Below, in pieces: positions 34,265-43,016 of a DNA stretch of 64,000 nucleotides. Origin of the DNA: an uncultured Erythrobacter sp. (GTDB lineage: Bacteria > Pseudomonadota > Alphaproteobacteria > Sphingomonadales > Sphingomonadaceae); NCBI GenBank assembly GCA_947503155.1, contig CANNCL010000005.1, positions 1 through 64,000 on the forward strand, written 5' to 3'. A program made the translations under genes and the position numbers. A model generated the notes under the pieces. That model made no database searches and was not told the origin of the DNA. It saw only the letters and a list, made by a program, of their open reading frames with translations. The first letter of the stretch is position 1. Each line of letters starts with the position of its first letter.

Positions 34265-36499
34265 CTAGTCCGGCATCACCCGCAGCGGCCACCAATTCCA
34301 CTTGCCGGCGATCATCATCAATGATGGCCCCAGAACTGTCCTGATAATCAGCGCGTCAACCAGTATGGCTATTGCCAAGCCCAAGCCGATCATCTGGACG
34401 ATCACGATCTGCGAAAAGGCGAATGCCCCAAAAACCAATGCCATGATCAGCGCAGCGCTGCTTATAACCGAGCCGGTATCGCCCAATGCCTCAACAATGC
34501 TCCGTTCATTGTCACCGCAGCTAAGATATATGTCCTTCATCCGGCTCACGAGGAATATCTCATAATCCATGCTGAGACCGAACAGGACAGCGAATATCAC
34601 AACCGGAACAGAGCTAGGGATCAGTTCGGTCGGACCGGACACGCCGAACAATTCGGCCCCGTAACCGAATTGGAACACGAAAACGACCATGCCATAACCT
34701 GCCCCCACCGAGAGGAGATTGAGGATCAGGGCCTTAAGCGAGGCAAGCGGCGCGCCGAGCATCAACAATAGGGCAAGGCCGGTCGCGGCGAGCACCATGA
34801 TAACGACAGGTGCATAGCTCCCCGTCACACCATCGTCGAAATCGTTGAGGAATTGCGCTTGCCCGCCGGTTTCGATCGTGTGTCCAGGAAGATCGATCCA
34901 AGTCGGTATCTCGCGCACCAATCCGCGAAGCGCGAACAGGCTGGTGTCTGTTTGTGGGATCGCGCGGAAGAGGATTTTGTCTTCACCCTCGCTAATTAGG
35001 TTTCGCGTCCCAGACATCGGAAATGGCATGAGAGAGGCGCGACTAGAAAGGCGCGGTGTGGACACTTCGGCTATGCGCGGATCGGTTTCGATTGCTTCTT
35101 TGAGTTCACGCAATTTTGGGAGGCTTTGCGGTGTAATCACCTGGCCGCCATCCTCGCGCGAAATGACCACGAACACAGGGGCACTCAGCCCCTTTATCTC
35201 CATGTCCTCGAGCATTTGGACGCCGCGCACGGATTCCAGTTCGGACGGAAAGAATTCGTCATCAGGAAAACCCGATTGGGTGTAGATGGAGGGCGTGGCC
35301 ATCAGCAACACGAGCGCCAGACTGCTCGAAATGGCGAGCCAGGGATGGCGCACGACGAACCTGCCCCAACTGCTCCATCGCGCGGAGTTGACCGTATAGC
35401 CGCGCCCCGGCTTTGCACGATTGGGCCAGTCGAGCGCCCTTGCCCCAATAAGCGACAACAAGGCCGGTAGCATGGTCAATGCGACCGCCACACTCAAAAC
35501 CACGGCAGCCAGCCCGCCGAAACCGATCGAACGCATTTCCATCATCGGAGTGATCACCAACGATGTCATCCCGATCGCCACTGCCACGCCGCTATAGAGG
35601 ACGACCACGCCCGACTGCCTCATTGTTTCGACGAGCGCCTCCCGGCGCTGCCGATCAATCTGATCAGGCTCGCATCCGCCCTCATCGTTTAGAAGCTGGC
35701 GATAGCGGTGATAAACAAACAGCGAATAATCGATGCCCAGCGCCAGTGCGAGCATCGTTACAATTGCCTGAGCGACGGTCGAAATCTCGAAGAAACCAGC
35801 GAAAATGACGATCGCGGCAAAGGCAGTGGTTCGCGCAGTAATCGCCAAGATGACGGGCAGCGACGCCGCCAGTACCGCGCCAAACGCATAAAGCAAGACG
35901 AGCAAGGCAAGCGGCAAAGCGCGCAATTCAGAATTTACGCTGTCTTCATTGCTGAAAATCGCAAGATCGTAGCTGATTGCGCCACGCCCAGTAATTGCCC
36001 ATTCGAGCTGGGGGCGATCCTGCAACATCGCGCCAATCGCCTCTCGGATAATTGGCAATTGCTGTTCCGCCGCAAGTGCGTCTTCGGTGGCCAGCGCTAT
36101 GATCAGCGCGTGGCCTTTATCATCGCGCGGTTGCTCGACCAGATCGCTGGCGAGCAGGACAGTCTCGACCGCTGGGATCTCGAACAACCCATCCTCTATT
36201 TCGCCGAGAAATTCGTATCGCGCATCCTCGTCGAGATTTAGCTCCGGATCGCTGTATGTGAAGACCAATGCTTGGCTATCGCGGACCCCAAATGTGTCGG
36301 CCAGTTCCGCGTCGATACGCTCCGACTGGCTCCCGGCGATGCTTCCTGCACCGCTCACCATTCTGTCTGAGAAGGCCCCTATAAGGAAAGCTGATGCAAT
36401 CGCAGCAATCAACCACCCGCCAAGCACTGGCCAAGGGCGATCCCAGCAAAATTCTCCGAGTTTCGTAAGGGCTTTCTCAGCCCTTGTCAGGCTGCTCAC
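34265..36499 (-). CDS. MMPL/RND-family transporter
   Basis: 744-residue RND-superfamily protein of the MMPL type with twelve predicted segments and two large periplasmic loops. The proton-relay region ALALGIDYSLFVYHRYR and its second-half counterpart VLFGLSMDYEIFLVSRMKD (key: GIDYSLF and SMDYEIF) are the signature. Such carriers export lipids or hydrophobic compounds. The GTG at 36499 was preferred because the upstream extension to 36559 is Cys/Arg-rich and unlike family N-termini; the ribosome site is weak. Behind it, 168 bp before, starts the MFS gene on the same strand. Confidence 0.85.
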   Translation of the reverse strand: MSSLTRAEKALTKLGEFCWDRPWPVLGGWLIAAIASAFLIGAFSDRMVSGAGSIAGSQSERIDAELADTFGVRDSQALVFTYSDPELNLDEDARYEFLGEIEDGLFEIPAVETVLLASDLVEQPRDDKGHALIIALATEDALAAEQQLPIIREAIGAMLQDRPQLEWAITGRGAISYDLAIFSNEDSVNSELRALPLALLVLLYAFGAVLAASLPVILAITARTTAFAAIVIFAGFFEISTVAQAIVTMLALALGIDYSLFVYHRYRQLLNDEGGCEPDQIDRQRREALVETMRQSGVVVLYSGVAVAIGMTSLVITPMMEMRSIGFGGLAAVVLSVAVALTMLPALLSLIGARALDWPNRAKPGRGYTVNSARWSSWGRFVVRHPWLAISSSLALVLLMATPSIYTQSGFPDDEFFPSELESVRGVQMLEDMEIKGLSAPVFVVISREDGGQVITPQSLPKLRELKEAIETDPRIAEVSTPRLSSRASLMPFPMSGTRNLISEGEDKILFRAIPQTDTSLFALRGLVREIPTWIDLPGHTIETGGQAQFLNDFDDGVTGSYAPVVIMVLAATGLALLLMLGAPLASLKALILNLLSVGAGYGMVVFVFQFGYGAELFGVSGPTELIPSSVPVVIFAVLFGLSMDYEIFLVSRMKDIYLSCGDNERSIVEALGDTGSVISSAALIMALVFGAFAFSQIVIVQMIGLGLAIAILVDALIIRTVLGPSLMMIAGKWNWWPLRVMPD

Positions 36500-36897
36500 G
36501 CAAGCGGCTCGTAAGGTCGGGAGATGTGACCGCCGGCAACACAAACAGAGAACCGGCACACCGAAATGACAGTCTCCCCACGTAAAATCCGAACGAACAC
36601 TGTTTTATCGTCTCACCCCAACAACACCGCATCGCGTAAACAACGCGCGGCGCAGGGTCAAGCAGCCGTTCCGCCCATATTGCCGAGGGGCGTATTCGGA
36701 ACATTGATGCCGTTTCAGGCAAAACCTCAAAATGAGAAATCCTAGGCAATCGGGCGTTCAACGAAGCGGTCAACCGAAACGGTTGATGCTGCCTCCTGAA
36801 CGCTGGGGTCTGAATGGTTCGGTTCGCTGCGTGAAGCGAATATCGCGCGGACCTGCGCTGCGCAATCGGTCCAGATTTTGGTGGCTCGAACTAACGA
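36500..36897. other. Intergenic region with small inverted repeats
   Basis: This gap of about 400 bp separates two minus-strand genes. It contains the hairpin TCAACCG-AAA-CGGTTGA (36770-36786) and TTCGCT/AGCGAA arms near 36824-36841. These may be regulator sites or a weak terminator after lysR. No convincing gene is present. Confidence 0.5.
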
Positions 36898-37770
36898 TCA
36901 CAGGCAGTCAACGAAGTGTTCGACCGTTGGTTCTATTCCCGCATCATAAAGGACCGCTGCGCTGACCGAGAAGTTGAAGCCGCCGGGATGCGGCCCTCCA
37001 TCAATCGCTCCTTTTGCAATCAATGCGCGCGCCGATGTCTCTGGCACCGCAGTAACAATGTCAGAACGCTCGGCAAGATCAATACAAGCAGCTTGGCTAA
37101 GCAACCGGTATTGGGGGAAACCGTTTTCGTGGAGCAAGGATTGGATTTCGGGGGGCAAGCTTTGTTCAAACAGATCATCAAAGCCCGCAATCGCCCAGTC
37201 GAAACCAACGACACTTTCTAATTCTGTGCCCATTTCTTTGACCGGATGCCCGTGCCGAAACAACATCCAGTAAGGTTCGTCGCAGACCCTGCGAACCCGC
37301 AGACGATTGAAATGCGCCACTCCGCGTAATGTGGAATCGTGATAAAGCACCAGATGTTTGCGCCGTTGGATCAATTCCTCGATCGCCAAATGCGGCGGCA
37401 TCGTCTCGACATCAATTCGTGTCTTAGGAAAGCGGCGCGCGAATTTTTCAATGGCTGCTGGGATCATACTTTCAAGTATGGCGGGGCCGCAGACAATATT
37501 GAGGACATGTTCGCCGCTTTGGATCGAAGCGCGGACATTCTTGGCAAACCCCATTAGCTCAACCGCCATCGGATATAGTTTCTTGCCTGCCTCTGTTGCG
37601 GTGACTGTCCGTGTGGTCCGGTGAAACAGTTGCACATCCCAACCAAGCTCGATTTGTTTGATGCTTTTGGTCAACGCAGAATGTGTCAGCCCCAGCTCAT
37701 CCGCCGCCGCTGAAAAGCTCGACAGCCGATAGACGGCCTCAAAGTGCCGCAAGAGACGCAGATCATCCAT
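36898..37770 (-). CDS. LysR-family transcriptional regulator
   Basis: 290-residue regulator. The winged helix at residues 1-65 has the LTTR pattern (MDDLRLLRHFEAVYRLSSFSAAADELGL is the start; key: SFSAAADELGLTHSALTKSI), and the rest is a periplasmic-binding-like effector domain. The start at 37770 matches the family; 37818 adds 16 residues. It diverges from the fatty-acid hydroxylase gene 119 bp away, so that gene is the likely target. Effector unknown. Confidence 0.9.
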   Translation of the reverse strand: MDDLRLLRHFEAVYRLSSFSAAADELGLTHSALTKSIKQIELGWDVQLFHRTTRTVTATEAGKKLYPMAVELMGFAKNVRASIQSGEHVLNIVCGPAILESMIPAAIEKFARRFPKTRIDVETMPPHLAIEELIQRRKHLVLYHDSTLRGVAHFNRLRVRRVCDEPYWMLFRHGHPVKEMGTELESVVGFDWAIAGFDDLFEQSLPPEIQSLLHENGFPQYRLLSQAACIDLAERSDIVTAVPETSARALIAKGAIDGGPHPGGFNFSVSAAVLYDAGIEPTVEHFVDCL

Positions 37771-37813
37771 TTGTTCTAATAAGTAACAAATTTGGCGACA
37801 TTTATCAATTTTG

Positions 37814-37830
37814 CTCAATAGTTCTTTGAG
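37814..37830. promoter_or_regulatory. Possible LysR operator
   Basis: CTCAA-N7-TTGAG is an inverted repeat in the divergent space between the lysR-type and hydroxylase genes, where LysR regulators normally bind. It does not fit the T-N11-A rule exactly. Confidence 0.35.
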
Positions 37831-37889
37831 TCATAAGCTCTTTGTATCCCCGACAGGCACACCGGGCGTGCACGCCAAGAGGACAAGCC

Positions 37890-38846
37890 ATGACGCTCGA
37901 CAATATCGTGAATTCCAACATCGCAATGATCGTGATTCCGATTTATTTCGCGTCGATATTTGCGGAATCGATCTTCAATCACTTCTTTCACGAAAGAGGC
38001 GCCGGAGATTTGAAGGACAATGGCGTTTCGATGGGGCTTGGCCTTGTCAGCGCGGTTACCAATGGCGCGACAGCCTTTATCTCGGTTGGGGCATTGTTCT
38101 GGGCGCAGCAATTTCAATTCTATGCAATCCCGCTAACAATCGGCGCGCTGGCGCTGTGTTTTGTCCTCGATGATATGCGGTTTTATTGGCACCACCGGGT
38201 GGCGCATCGTTGCCGGTGGGTTTGGGCCATGCATGTCGTTCATCATTCCAGCACGCAATTCAATTTCTCGGTCGCGCTTCGTCAAGGTTGGACCAAGCAT
38301 TTCACGGGAACGATGATGTTCAAGGTCCCGCTGGTGCTGATTGGTTTTGATCCGGTCCTTGTCCTGTTTTGCGGCGTGATCAATCCGACTTATCAGTTCT
38401 TTCTTCACACAGAATTGGTGAACAAGATGCCGCGCTGGTTCGAATTTATCTTCAACACGCCCTCGCATCACCGCGTACATCATGGCCGAAACCCACGCTA
38501 TCTTGACGCCAATTATGCCGGCACACTGATTATCTGGGATCGGATGTTCGGCACTTTTGTTGCTGAAGACGAAGAAGACCGCGTTGATTACGGGCTCGTA
38601 AAGAACCTTGATACGCTCAATCCCTTGGTGATTATCTTTCACGAATTTTGGAACATCGTTAAAGACGTGTCACAGCGCGGCCTCTCATTCTGGCAGCGTC
38701 TGTTGTATCTGTTCGCTCCGCCGGGCTGGTGTCACGATGGTTCGCGCCAATCATCCGAGCAGATCAAAGCGGAGTATTGGGCGTCGCAATCGGATGGCGC
38801 ACTTGCCGATGAGCCGATGTCAGTGACAACAGCAAAACATGTTTGA
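37890..38846 (+). CDS. Sterol desaturase / fatty-acid hydroxylase family protein
   Basis: 318-residue membrane-bound di-iron oxygenase with four or five hydrophobic segments. The eight-histidine signature is visible as HHRVAH, HVVHHS and, near 190-210, HHRVHHG. It would hydroxylate or desaturate a lipid, carotenoid or similar molecule using oxygen; the substrate is not predictable. AGAGGA precedes the ATG at 37890. It overlaps the next membrane-protein gene by 8 bp. Confidence 0.9.
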   Translation: MTLDNIVNSNIAMIVIPIYFASIFAESIFNHFFHERGAGDLKDNGVSMGLGLVSAVTNGATAFISVGALFWAQQFQFYAIPLTIGALALCFVLDDMRFYWHHRVAHRCRWVWAMHVVHHSSTQFNFSVALRQGWTKHFTGTMMFKVPLVLIGFDPVLVLFCGVINPTYQFFLHTELVNKMPRWFEFIFNTPSHHRVHHGRNPRYLDANYAGTLIIWDRMFGTFVAEDEEDRVDYGLVKNLDTLNPLVIIFHEFWNIVKDVSQRGLSFWQRLLYLFAPPGWCHDGSRQSSEQIKAEYWASQSDGALADEPMSVTTAKHV

Positions 38847-39438
38847 CGTCCCCGGCCCCCACTTCGCGCTTTCGGAATTGCTCATTGTCCTGGCGGGAAC
38901 GGTTTGCGCGGTTAAGTTCGGCAAGGCGGGCATGTGGCTGGGGGCAGCAGGCAGCCTGCTCTTTGGAGTGATCGCTGCTATCGGCGCATTCCGATTTGGC
39001 TCGGGCGAAATGGACGCGCTGGAGGCAATCCATCAGGCATTTTCACAAATCGGCGGCGCAATCGCAATGTCGTTGATTTCGGGTCAATTGCTGATGCTCT
39101 GTGTTCCTGCGCGGCCAAAAGCTCGCATGGCGATCTACGGTGCGGTCATTGCCAGCGCGCTCGTGATCTTCTTGGTGCCTGGCGCGGCGATGCCGCTATT
39201 CCTGATTTGGCTTGTGTTCGCGATCGCAGCCGCAGCTTTATTGCCCGCACAAACGGCGCAAACTCGCATCATCCGTGCGCTATTGATCGGGATTTTTGTG
39301 ATCAATATAATTGCAATTCGCCAATCTCCCCTACTTGGCGTCGGACTGAGTTGGCACATATTCCATATATTGGTTGCGGTTTGGCTGGTCTGTGTTTCGT
39401 GGGTGATCTTTGGGCCTAGAATAAGACGCAATTCTTAA
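38839..39438 (+). CDS. Integral membrane protein, unknown function
   Basis: 199 residues with about six hydrophobic segments and no recognised catalytic motif. The start ATG lies inside the end of the hydroxylase gene (8-bp overlap), so synthesis is probably coupled; it may be a partner, for example an electron-transfer or assembly factor, of that enzyme. Function is open. Confidence 0.75.
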   Translation: MFDVPGPHFALSELLIVLAGTVCAVKFGKAGMWLGAAGSLLFGVIAAIGAFRFGSGEMDALEAIHQAFSQIGGAIAMSLISGQLLMLCVPARPKARMAIYGAVIASALVIFLVPGAAMPLFLIWLVFAIAAAALLPAQTAQTRIIRALLIGIFVINIIAIRQSPLLGVGLSWHIFHILVAVWLVCVSWVIFGPRIRRNS

Positions 39439-39661
39439 ATCAAGGCGCTAGGCTATTGCCTGCCAAGGGCTGACTGCGGACAGGCCGCTATCGGGCGAAG
39501 CGCATTTGCCCCGGTTTTATTGAGCAATTGGCCGCATCAAATATGAATGCGAAATTGTCGAAGCAAGACAAGCCGAATGAACAATTGCGTCCGGATCAAT
39601 GGCTTCTGCTTCCTTAGACCGCGCCCCGCGCGCCCGCCTCTCGCCCCTTTTCACGCAAAGC

Positions 39662-39688
39662 AGCTCCGCTGGAAGATTTAGCGGAGCT
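39662..39688 (-). terminator. Strong stem-loop after the membrane-protein gene
   Basis: AGCTCCGCT-N9-AGCGGAGCT forms a perfect 9-bp stem starting 18 bp after the stop of the minus-strand gene at 39707. There is no clear U-run, so it may end transcripts with Rho or protect the 3' end. Confidence 0.5.
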
Positions 39689-39706
39689 ACATGTTTTGCG
39701 TCCATC

Positions 39707-40090
39707 TTAAGCGTCGCGTGCTGTCACCACTAGACCCGCGAGCAGACCTTCGATCGGCCCCGCGATCAAGCCGCGCAGCGCAACAGCGAGGACGGGCACC
39801 TCCGCGCCGCTCGGCTGGATAAACAATGCCCAATAGGCGGCATAACCTAGGCAGCATGTGACGACGGCGACACCAAACGTTGCCGCCCACCGCATACCGG
39901 TGGATGCAAAGCGTTTGCCCACCAAACTTGCCAGGACAAATGGCACCACGCCTGTCAGCACCACAAGAATGCAAACCGAAATCATATATTGGATGGAGAA
40001 ACCGTCCGGTAACGCGGATGTGTATTTGAACACCGAAAAGGCGACGAGAAACACTGCAAAAGCAGCATAGGCCTGACGTTTGCTAATCAT
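39707..40090 (-). CDS. Small integral membrane protein, unknown function
   Basis: 127 residues with four hydrophobic segments (about 7-26, 33-57, 67-90 and 99-121). No family recognised. Its ATG overlaps the cupin stop by 4 bp (ATGA), so it is translated with that gene and ends at a stem-loop. A membrane partner for the exported cupin is plausible, but there is no direct evidence. Confidence 0.72.
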   Translation of the reverse strand: MISKRQAYAAFAVFLVAFSVFKYTSALPDGFSIQYMISVCILVVLTGVVPFVLASLVGKRFASTGMRWAATFGVAVVTCCLGYAAYWALFIQPSGAEVPVLAVALRGLIAGPIEGLLAGLVVTARDA

Positions 40091-41046
40091 TCTTCATTCT
40101 CCGTGGTTGGTTGGCCCTGCCGGAATTCATACTGACGGTGCCATTCATTTAGGTCCGTGACATAGGTTGGAAACGAGGTTCCAAATGCGAAATCGGAATT
40201 GTCGCCATACAAGATCAAAATGCCTTCAAGTGGTTCGCCGCCATCATTGCGGATCACATGTTTGGTAAATTGCGGCACATAAACCGCGACACCGGGTTCG
40301 ACCGGAATGGTACCGTCATCCGATTCAATCGTGCCTCGGCCATGTGTTACGATAAACAGGTTTGGGGTCTGACTGGCCTCAAGCTGTTCGTCGGCATTGG
40401 CGGCCTCGTCACGGTTGATGCTGAAATGCAAGATCCTTGCGGCCTTGACCATATGGATCGCCGTGGCCTGAACACCGTGCGTTTGAAGCGCGTTGTCACG
40501 TCCAAACCGGATGACTTCTGGGCGTCCTTTGGTAAAGAAATGCGCGAGCGCGACGTATCTGTCTGCCTCATCGCCTGATGTCGAATTGAACCCTTCCATG
40601 TCGCGGGTCTCCAGGCCCACTCTGTCGCTGCCGAAGCTTTGCATCGCCGCTGTGCCCGCATTAACTTCGCCATTTGCGACCTTCTGCAGCACATCAAGGC
40701 TGGCGAAGTCAAAGTACCAAGTTGGCTCCGCAGGCATACCGCGAGCGAGCAGCACATCATGCGGTCCGAATGTATGGTCGGTAAGCCGGCCACGCTGAGA
40801 CGGAGTTTCTTTCCTAACTACCGAAACAGTCCACCACTGTTGACCCAGCTTGATCCCGAAATTGGCATCGAGTGCCATTGGATCATTCACGTAGTCATTC
40901 GCGTAATCACGCAAGATCTCTTCCGCACTTGCCGTTTCGGCCTCGGTCACGGTGTCTTGCGCTACCACTTGGTTGTTTTGAGCCATTGCCACTCCCGGTG
41001 TTGCTAGCGCTGCTAAGCCCGCAAGCATGATCGTTTTTGCACGCAT
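40087..41046 (-). CDS. Exported cupin-domain protein
   Basis: 319 residues with a signal peptide ending in GVAMAQ. The C-terminal half is a cupin beta-barrel: VTHGRGTIESDDGTIPVEPGVAVYVPQFTKHVIRND (key pieces: FIVTHGRG, VEPGVAVYVP, KHVIRN) fits the two cupin motifs, although the metal-binding His set is incomplete. The N-terminal half is not assigned. GGAGGAG lies 6 bp before the ATG. It is downstream of a TetR regulator gene; an inverted repeat between them is a likely operator. Possible role: binding or modifying a small molecule in the periplasm. Confidence 0.75.
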   Translation of the reverse strand: MRAKTIMLAGLAALATPGVAMAQNNQVVAQDTVTEAETASAEEILRDYANDYVNDPMALDANFGIKLGQQWWTVSVVRKETPSQRGRLTDHTFGPHDVLLARGMPAEPTWYFDFASLDVLQKVANGEVNAGTAAMQSFGSDRVGLETRDMEGFNSTSGDEADRYVALAHFFTKGRPEVIRFGRDNALQTHGVQATAIHMVKAARILHFSINRDEAANADEQLEASQTPNLFIVTHGRGTIESDDGTIPVEPGVAVYVPQFTKHVIRNDGGEPLEGILILYGDNSDFAFGTSFPTYVTDLNEWHRQYEFRQGQPTTENEE

Positions 41047-41093
41047 CTTCTACTCCTCCGTACTGGTGTTGTACAGAAGTAATACACTGCATT

Positions 41094-41119
41094 TTAAATT
41101 AAGCAACGGTTTAATTTAA
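41094..41119. promoter_or_regulatory. AT-rich inverted repeat, candidate TetR operator
   Basis: TTAAATTAA-N8-TTAATTTAA has perfect 9-bp arms. It covers the tetR stop codon and lies just upstream of the cupin promoter region, so it could be a TetR operator or a tetR terminator. Confidence 0.45.
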
Positions 41120-41769
41120 CGACTGGTAGAGCCCGCCTGTCTCAAGGCGCGCGACAACATTGCAGCGAGCGTTTCGGTAAAGGTGTTCAGGTCAGGTGTG
41201 CTTGTGAGTTGGTTGAGCGATGCCGCGACCGATTCGCGCATCCGCCGCGCAACAGTGAAGTGGATCAACGGTCCGACAATCACGAGGTGAACGATCTGCG
41301 GATCCCAAGCGCGAGCCGCGGAATCGAGCGGCAGCGCATCAAGCACACTCTCTGTCAGCGCCATAAAGCTTCGCAGAGTATTGGCTGTGTCGGGATTGAG
41401 GAGCCGTTCAGGGTCCAATTGTTCGCGCAAAATCATCGGGGCGAGGTGATCTTGGGATGCAATCGCCCGCGATAGAATGCGAACCAAATCGCGCTCAGGA
41501 TATTCCGATCCGGCAAGATCAGCTGCACGCGCCAACCGCTGAGCCTCGGCCACTGCGTCGCTTAATATCTCGTCATAAAGCCCGCCCTTCCCCTTGAAAT
41601 GGTAGGACACGAGAGCCTGATTGCATTTCGCAAGATCGGCAATATCCCGAACCCCGGTCGCTCGATAGCCACGGGTTGCAAACAGTTCTGCTCCTGCGGC
41701 CTTGATCGAAGCGCGTGTATCGATCGCGCGTTGCTGCGTTTTGCGGGAAAAGGATTTTGCTGTTGCCAT
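41116..41769 (-). CDS. TetR-family transcriptional regulator
   Basis: 217 residues. The N-terminal helix-turn-helix (ATRGYRATGVRDIADLAKCNQALVSYHF in part: GVRDIADLAKCNQALVSYHF) is typical of TetR, with KGKGGLYDEIL following. The C-terminal half fits the helical ligand/dimer domain of TetR_C-type repressors. It lies on the same strand as, and 69 bp upstream of, the cupin operon, which is its likely target. Confidence 0.9.
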   Translation of the reverse strand: MATAKSFSRKTQQRAIDTRASIKAAGAELFATRGYRATGVRDIADLAKCNQALVSYHFKGKGGLYDEILSDAVAEAQRLARAADLAGSEYPERDLVRILSRAIASQDHLAPMILREQLDPERLLNPDTANTLRSFMALTESVLDALPLDSAARAWDPQIVHLVIVGPLIHFTVARRMRESVAASLNQLTSTPDLNTFTETLAAMLSRALRQAGSTSR

Positions 41770-42261
41770 ATCCCAAATCTAAACGCTCGTTCAAATCTGG
41801 TCAAAAATTCACTGGGCAGCCGCGCTCATGCCCAAGCGGATCGAGCGGCACAAATTCGATGTTCGACCTAGCTGGACCAGCGCTTTTTCTCGGAGATATA
41901 GCCTGTGCTGCTCTTCTGACGACTGGCGCAGGGAGATTGACGAATTTTGCCAGCTTTGCTTTTCGGACAGAGGGCAATGCAGCCACATAGGCTGACCGTG
42001 TGTTCAGTCTGCGAGCACCGCCTGCCCCCCTCCCCCTCAATCTGTGTCGAAAATCTTGAGAACGCGAATGGCTGCCATCTGCACAAACGCCGGATTCTGA
42101 AGGCGCAACGTCCGAGGCATTTGATGCTGCACTTCGTGAAGAATTGGTCTAATCTCCTTTCTCTATACTGTCGAAACTTGCCGCTTTGAGAATAAGCCTG
42201 AGCTTTGCTCATCTCCTCGTGGATGCTTGGTTTCGTGCCGCAGCAGGAGCAATGAGAACTT
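41770..42261. other. Intergenic region, nothing recognised
   Basis: Nearly 500 bp lie between the divergent tetR and LytTR genes. Open frames here give Cys/Arg/Ser-rich products without domain signals or ribosome sites. No RNA gene or clear repeat was seen. Confidence 0.5.
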
Positions 42262-42984
42262 ATGTGGTTCACGAAATTCTATTTGGGGCTTTCCCTGCGC
42301 AATCGGCTTTTCCTCGGTATCGGCGCAGCAGTCGTTCTTAATGCGATTTACTGTTTGATTTACCGCTATGCGTCGGGAAATCCTGCAACTCTTTTTGAAG
42401 CTTTCTCGTGGGGAATAATCAACATTGCCCCTTGGGTCGCCGCGTTCGAGATTGGGCGCTGTTTGCGCCGTTTCTCCATCGTAGCCGTGCTCTTTCTCGT
42501 GGCCGGCACCGCTTCCATCGCTCTAGAGGCGGTTCTCTACATAGAATGGCCGGCCACGTTTGATTTCGTCAGACGCATTCCGGCTGCGCTGCTTGTCGCT
42601 ATCGCGCTGGGGGTCCTTGCATATGACCGGACGAGGCCGGCGATGAAAAGAGTCGGCTCTTTTGGCGCCGCCCCTGAATCGCTGAACCCAGATCCTTCGA
42701 ATTACGGCTGCGACTGGGCGACCTCAGCTGGCAACTATGTTGAGGTCCATTGTATCGGCAAACCGTTAAAGCTCGAACGCTCATCATTAGCGCAATTTAT
42801 CAGCAGCGCCGGGCCTCGTCTGGTCCGGGTTCACCGCCGTTTTGCAGTTTGCCCTCAATCAGTTAGCCGAATTGAACGAACAAACATTGTACTTGTCGAT
42901 GGCACTCGCATCCCCCTCGGAAATCGGTACCGGGCACAAGTGATAGACGGCAACTCCCTCGTCCCTTCGTCCCAATCGACTTGA
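42262..42984 (+). CDS. Membrane-anchored LytTR-domain transcriptional regulator
   Basis: 240 residues: four hydrophobic segments in the first 120 residues, a linker and a C-terminal LytTR DNA-binding domain recognised by GNYVEVHCIGK, LVRVHRRFAVCPQSV (conserved VHRSF-like motif) and LVDGTRIPLGNRYR. Membrane-bound LytTR regulators sense an envelope signal directly without phosphorylation. It lies just upstream of a secreted hydrolase gene (32 bp to the chosen start), and the two may be co-regulated. Confidence 0.85.
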   Translation: MWFTKFYLGLSLRNRLFLGIGAAVVLNAIYCLIYRYASGNPATLFEAFSWGIINIAPWVAAFEIGRCLRRFSIVAVLFLVAGTASIALEAVLYIEWPATFDFVRRIPAALLVAIALGVLAYDRTRPAMKRVGSFGAAPESLNPDPSNYGCDWATSAGNYVEVHCIGKPLKLERSSLAQFISSAGPRLVRVHRRFAVCPQSVSRIERTNIVLVDGTRIPLGNRYRAQVIDGNSLVPSSQST

Positions 42985-43016
42985 TCCAGTTTCGGGCGCG
43001 GTCACAAAATCGCGTC

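Noticed and set aside
36560..36897. Possible extension of the MMPL protein or extra gene upstream of it
   Set aside because: The extension is Cys/Arg-rich, unlike MMPL N-termini, and no ribosome site supports another gene.
41868..42272. Minus-strand open frame in the tetR-LytTR gap
   Set aside because: Cys/Arg/Ser-rich product, no ribosome site, no recognisable motif.
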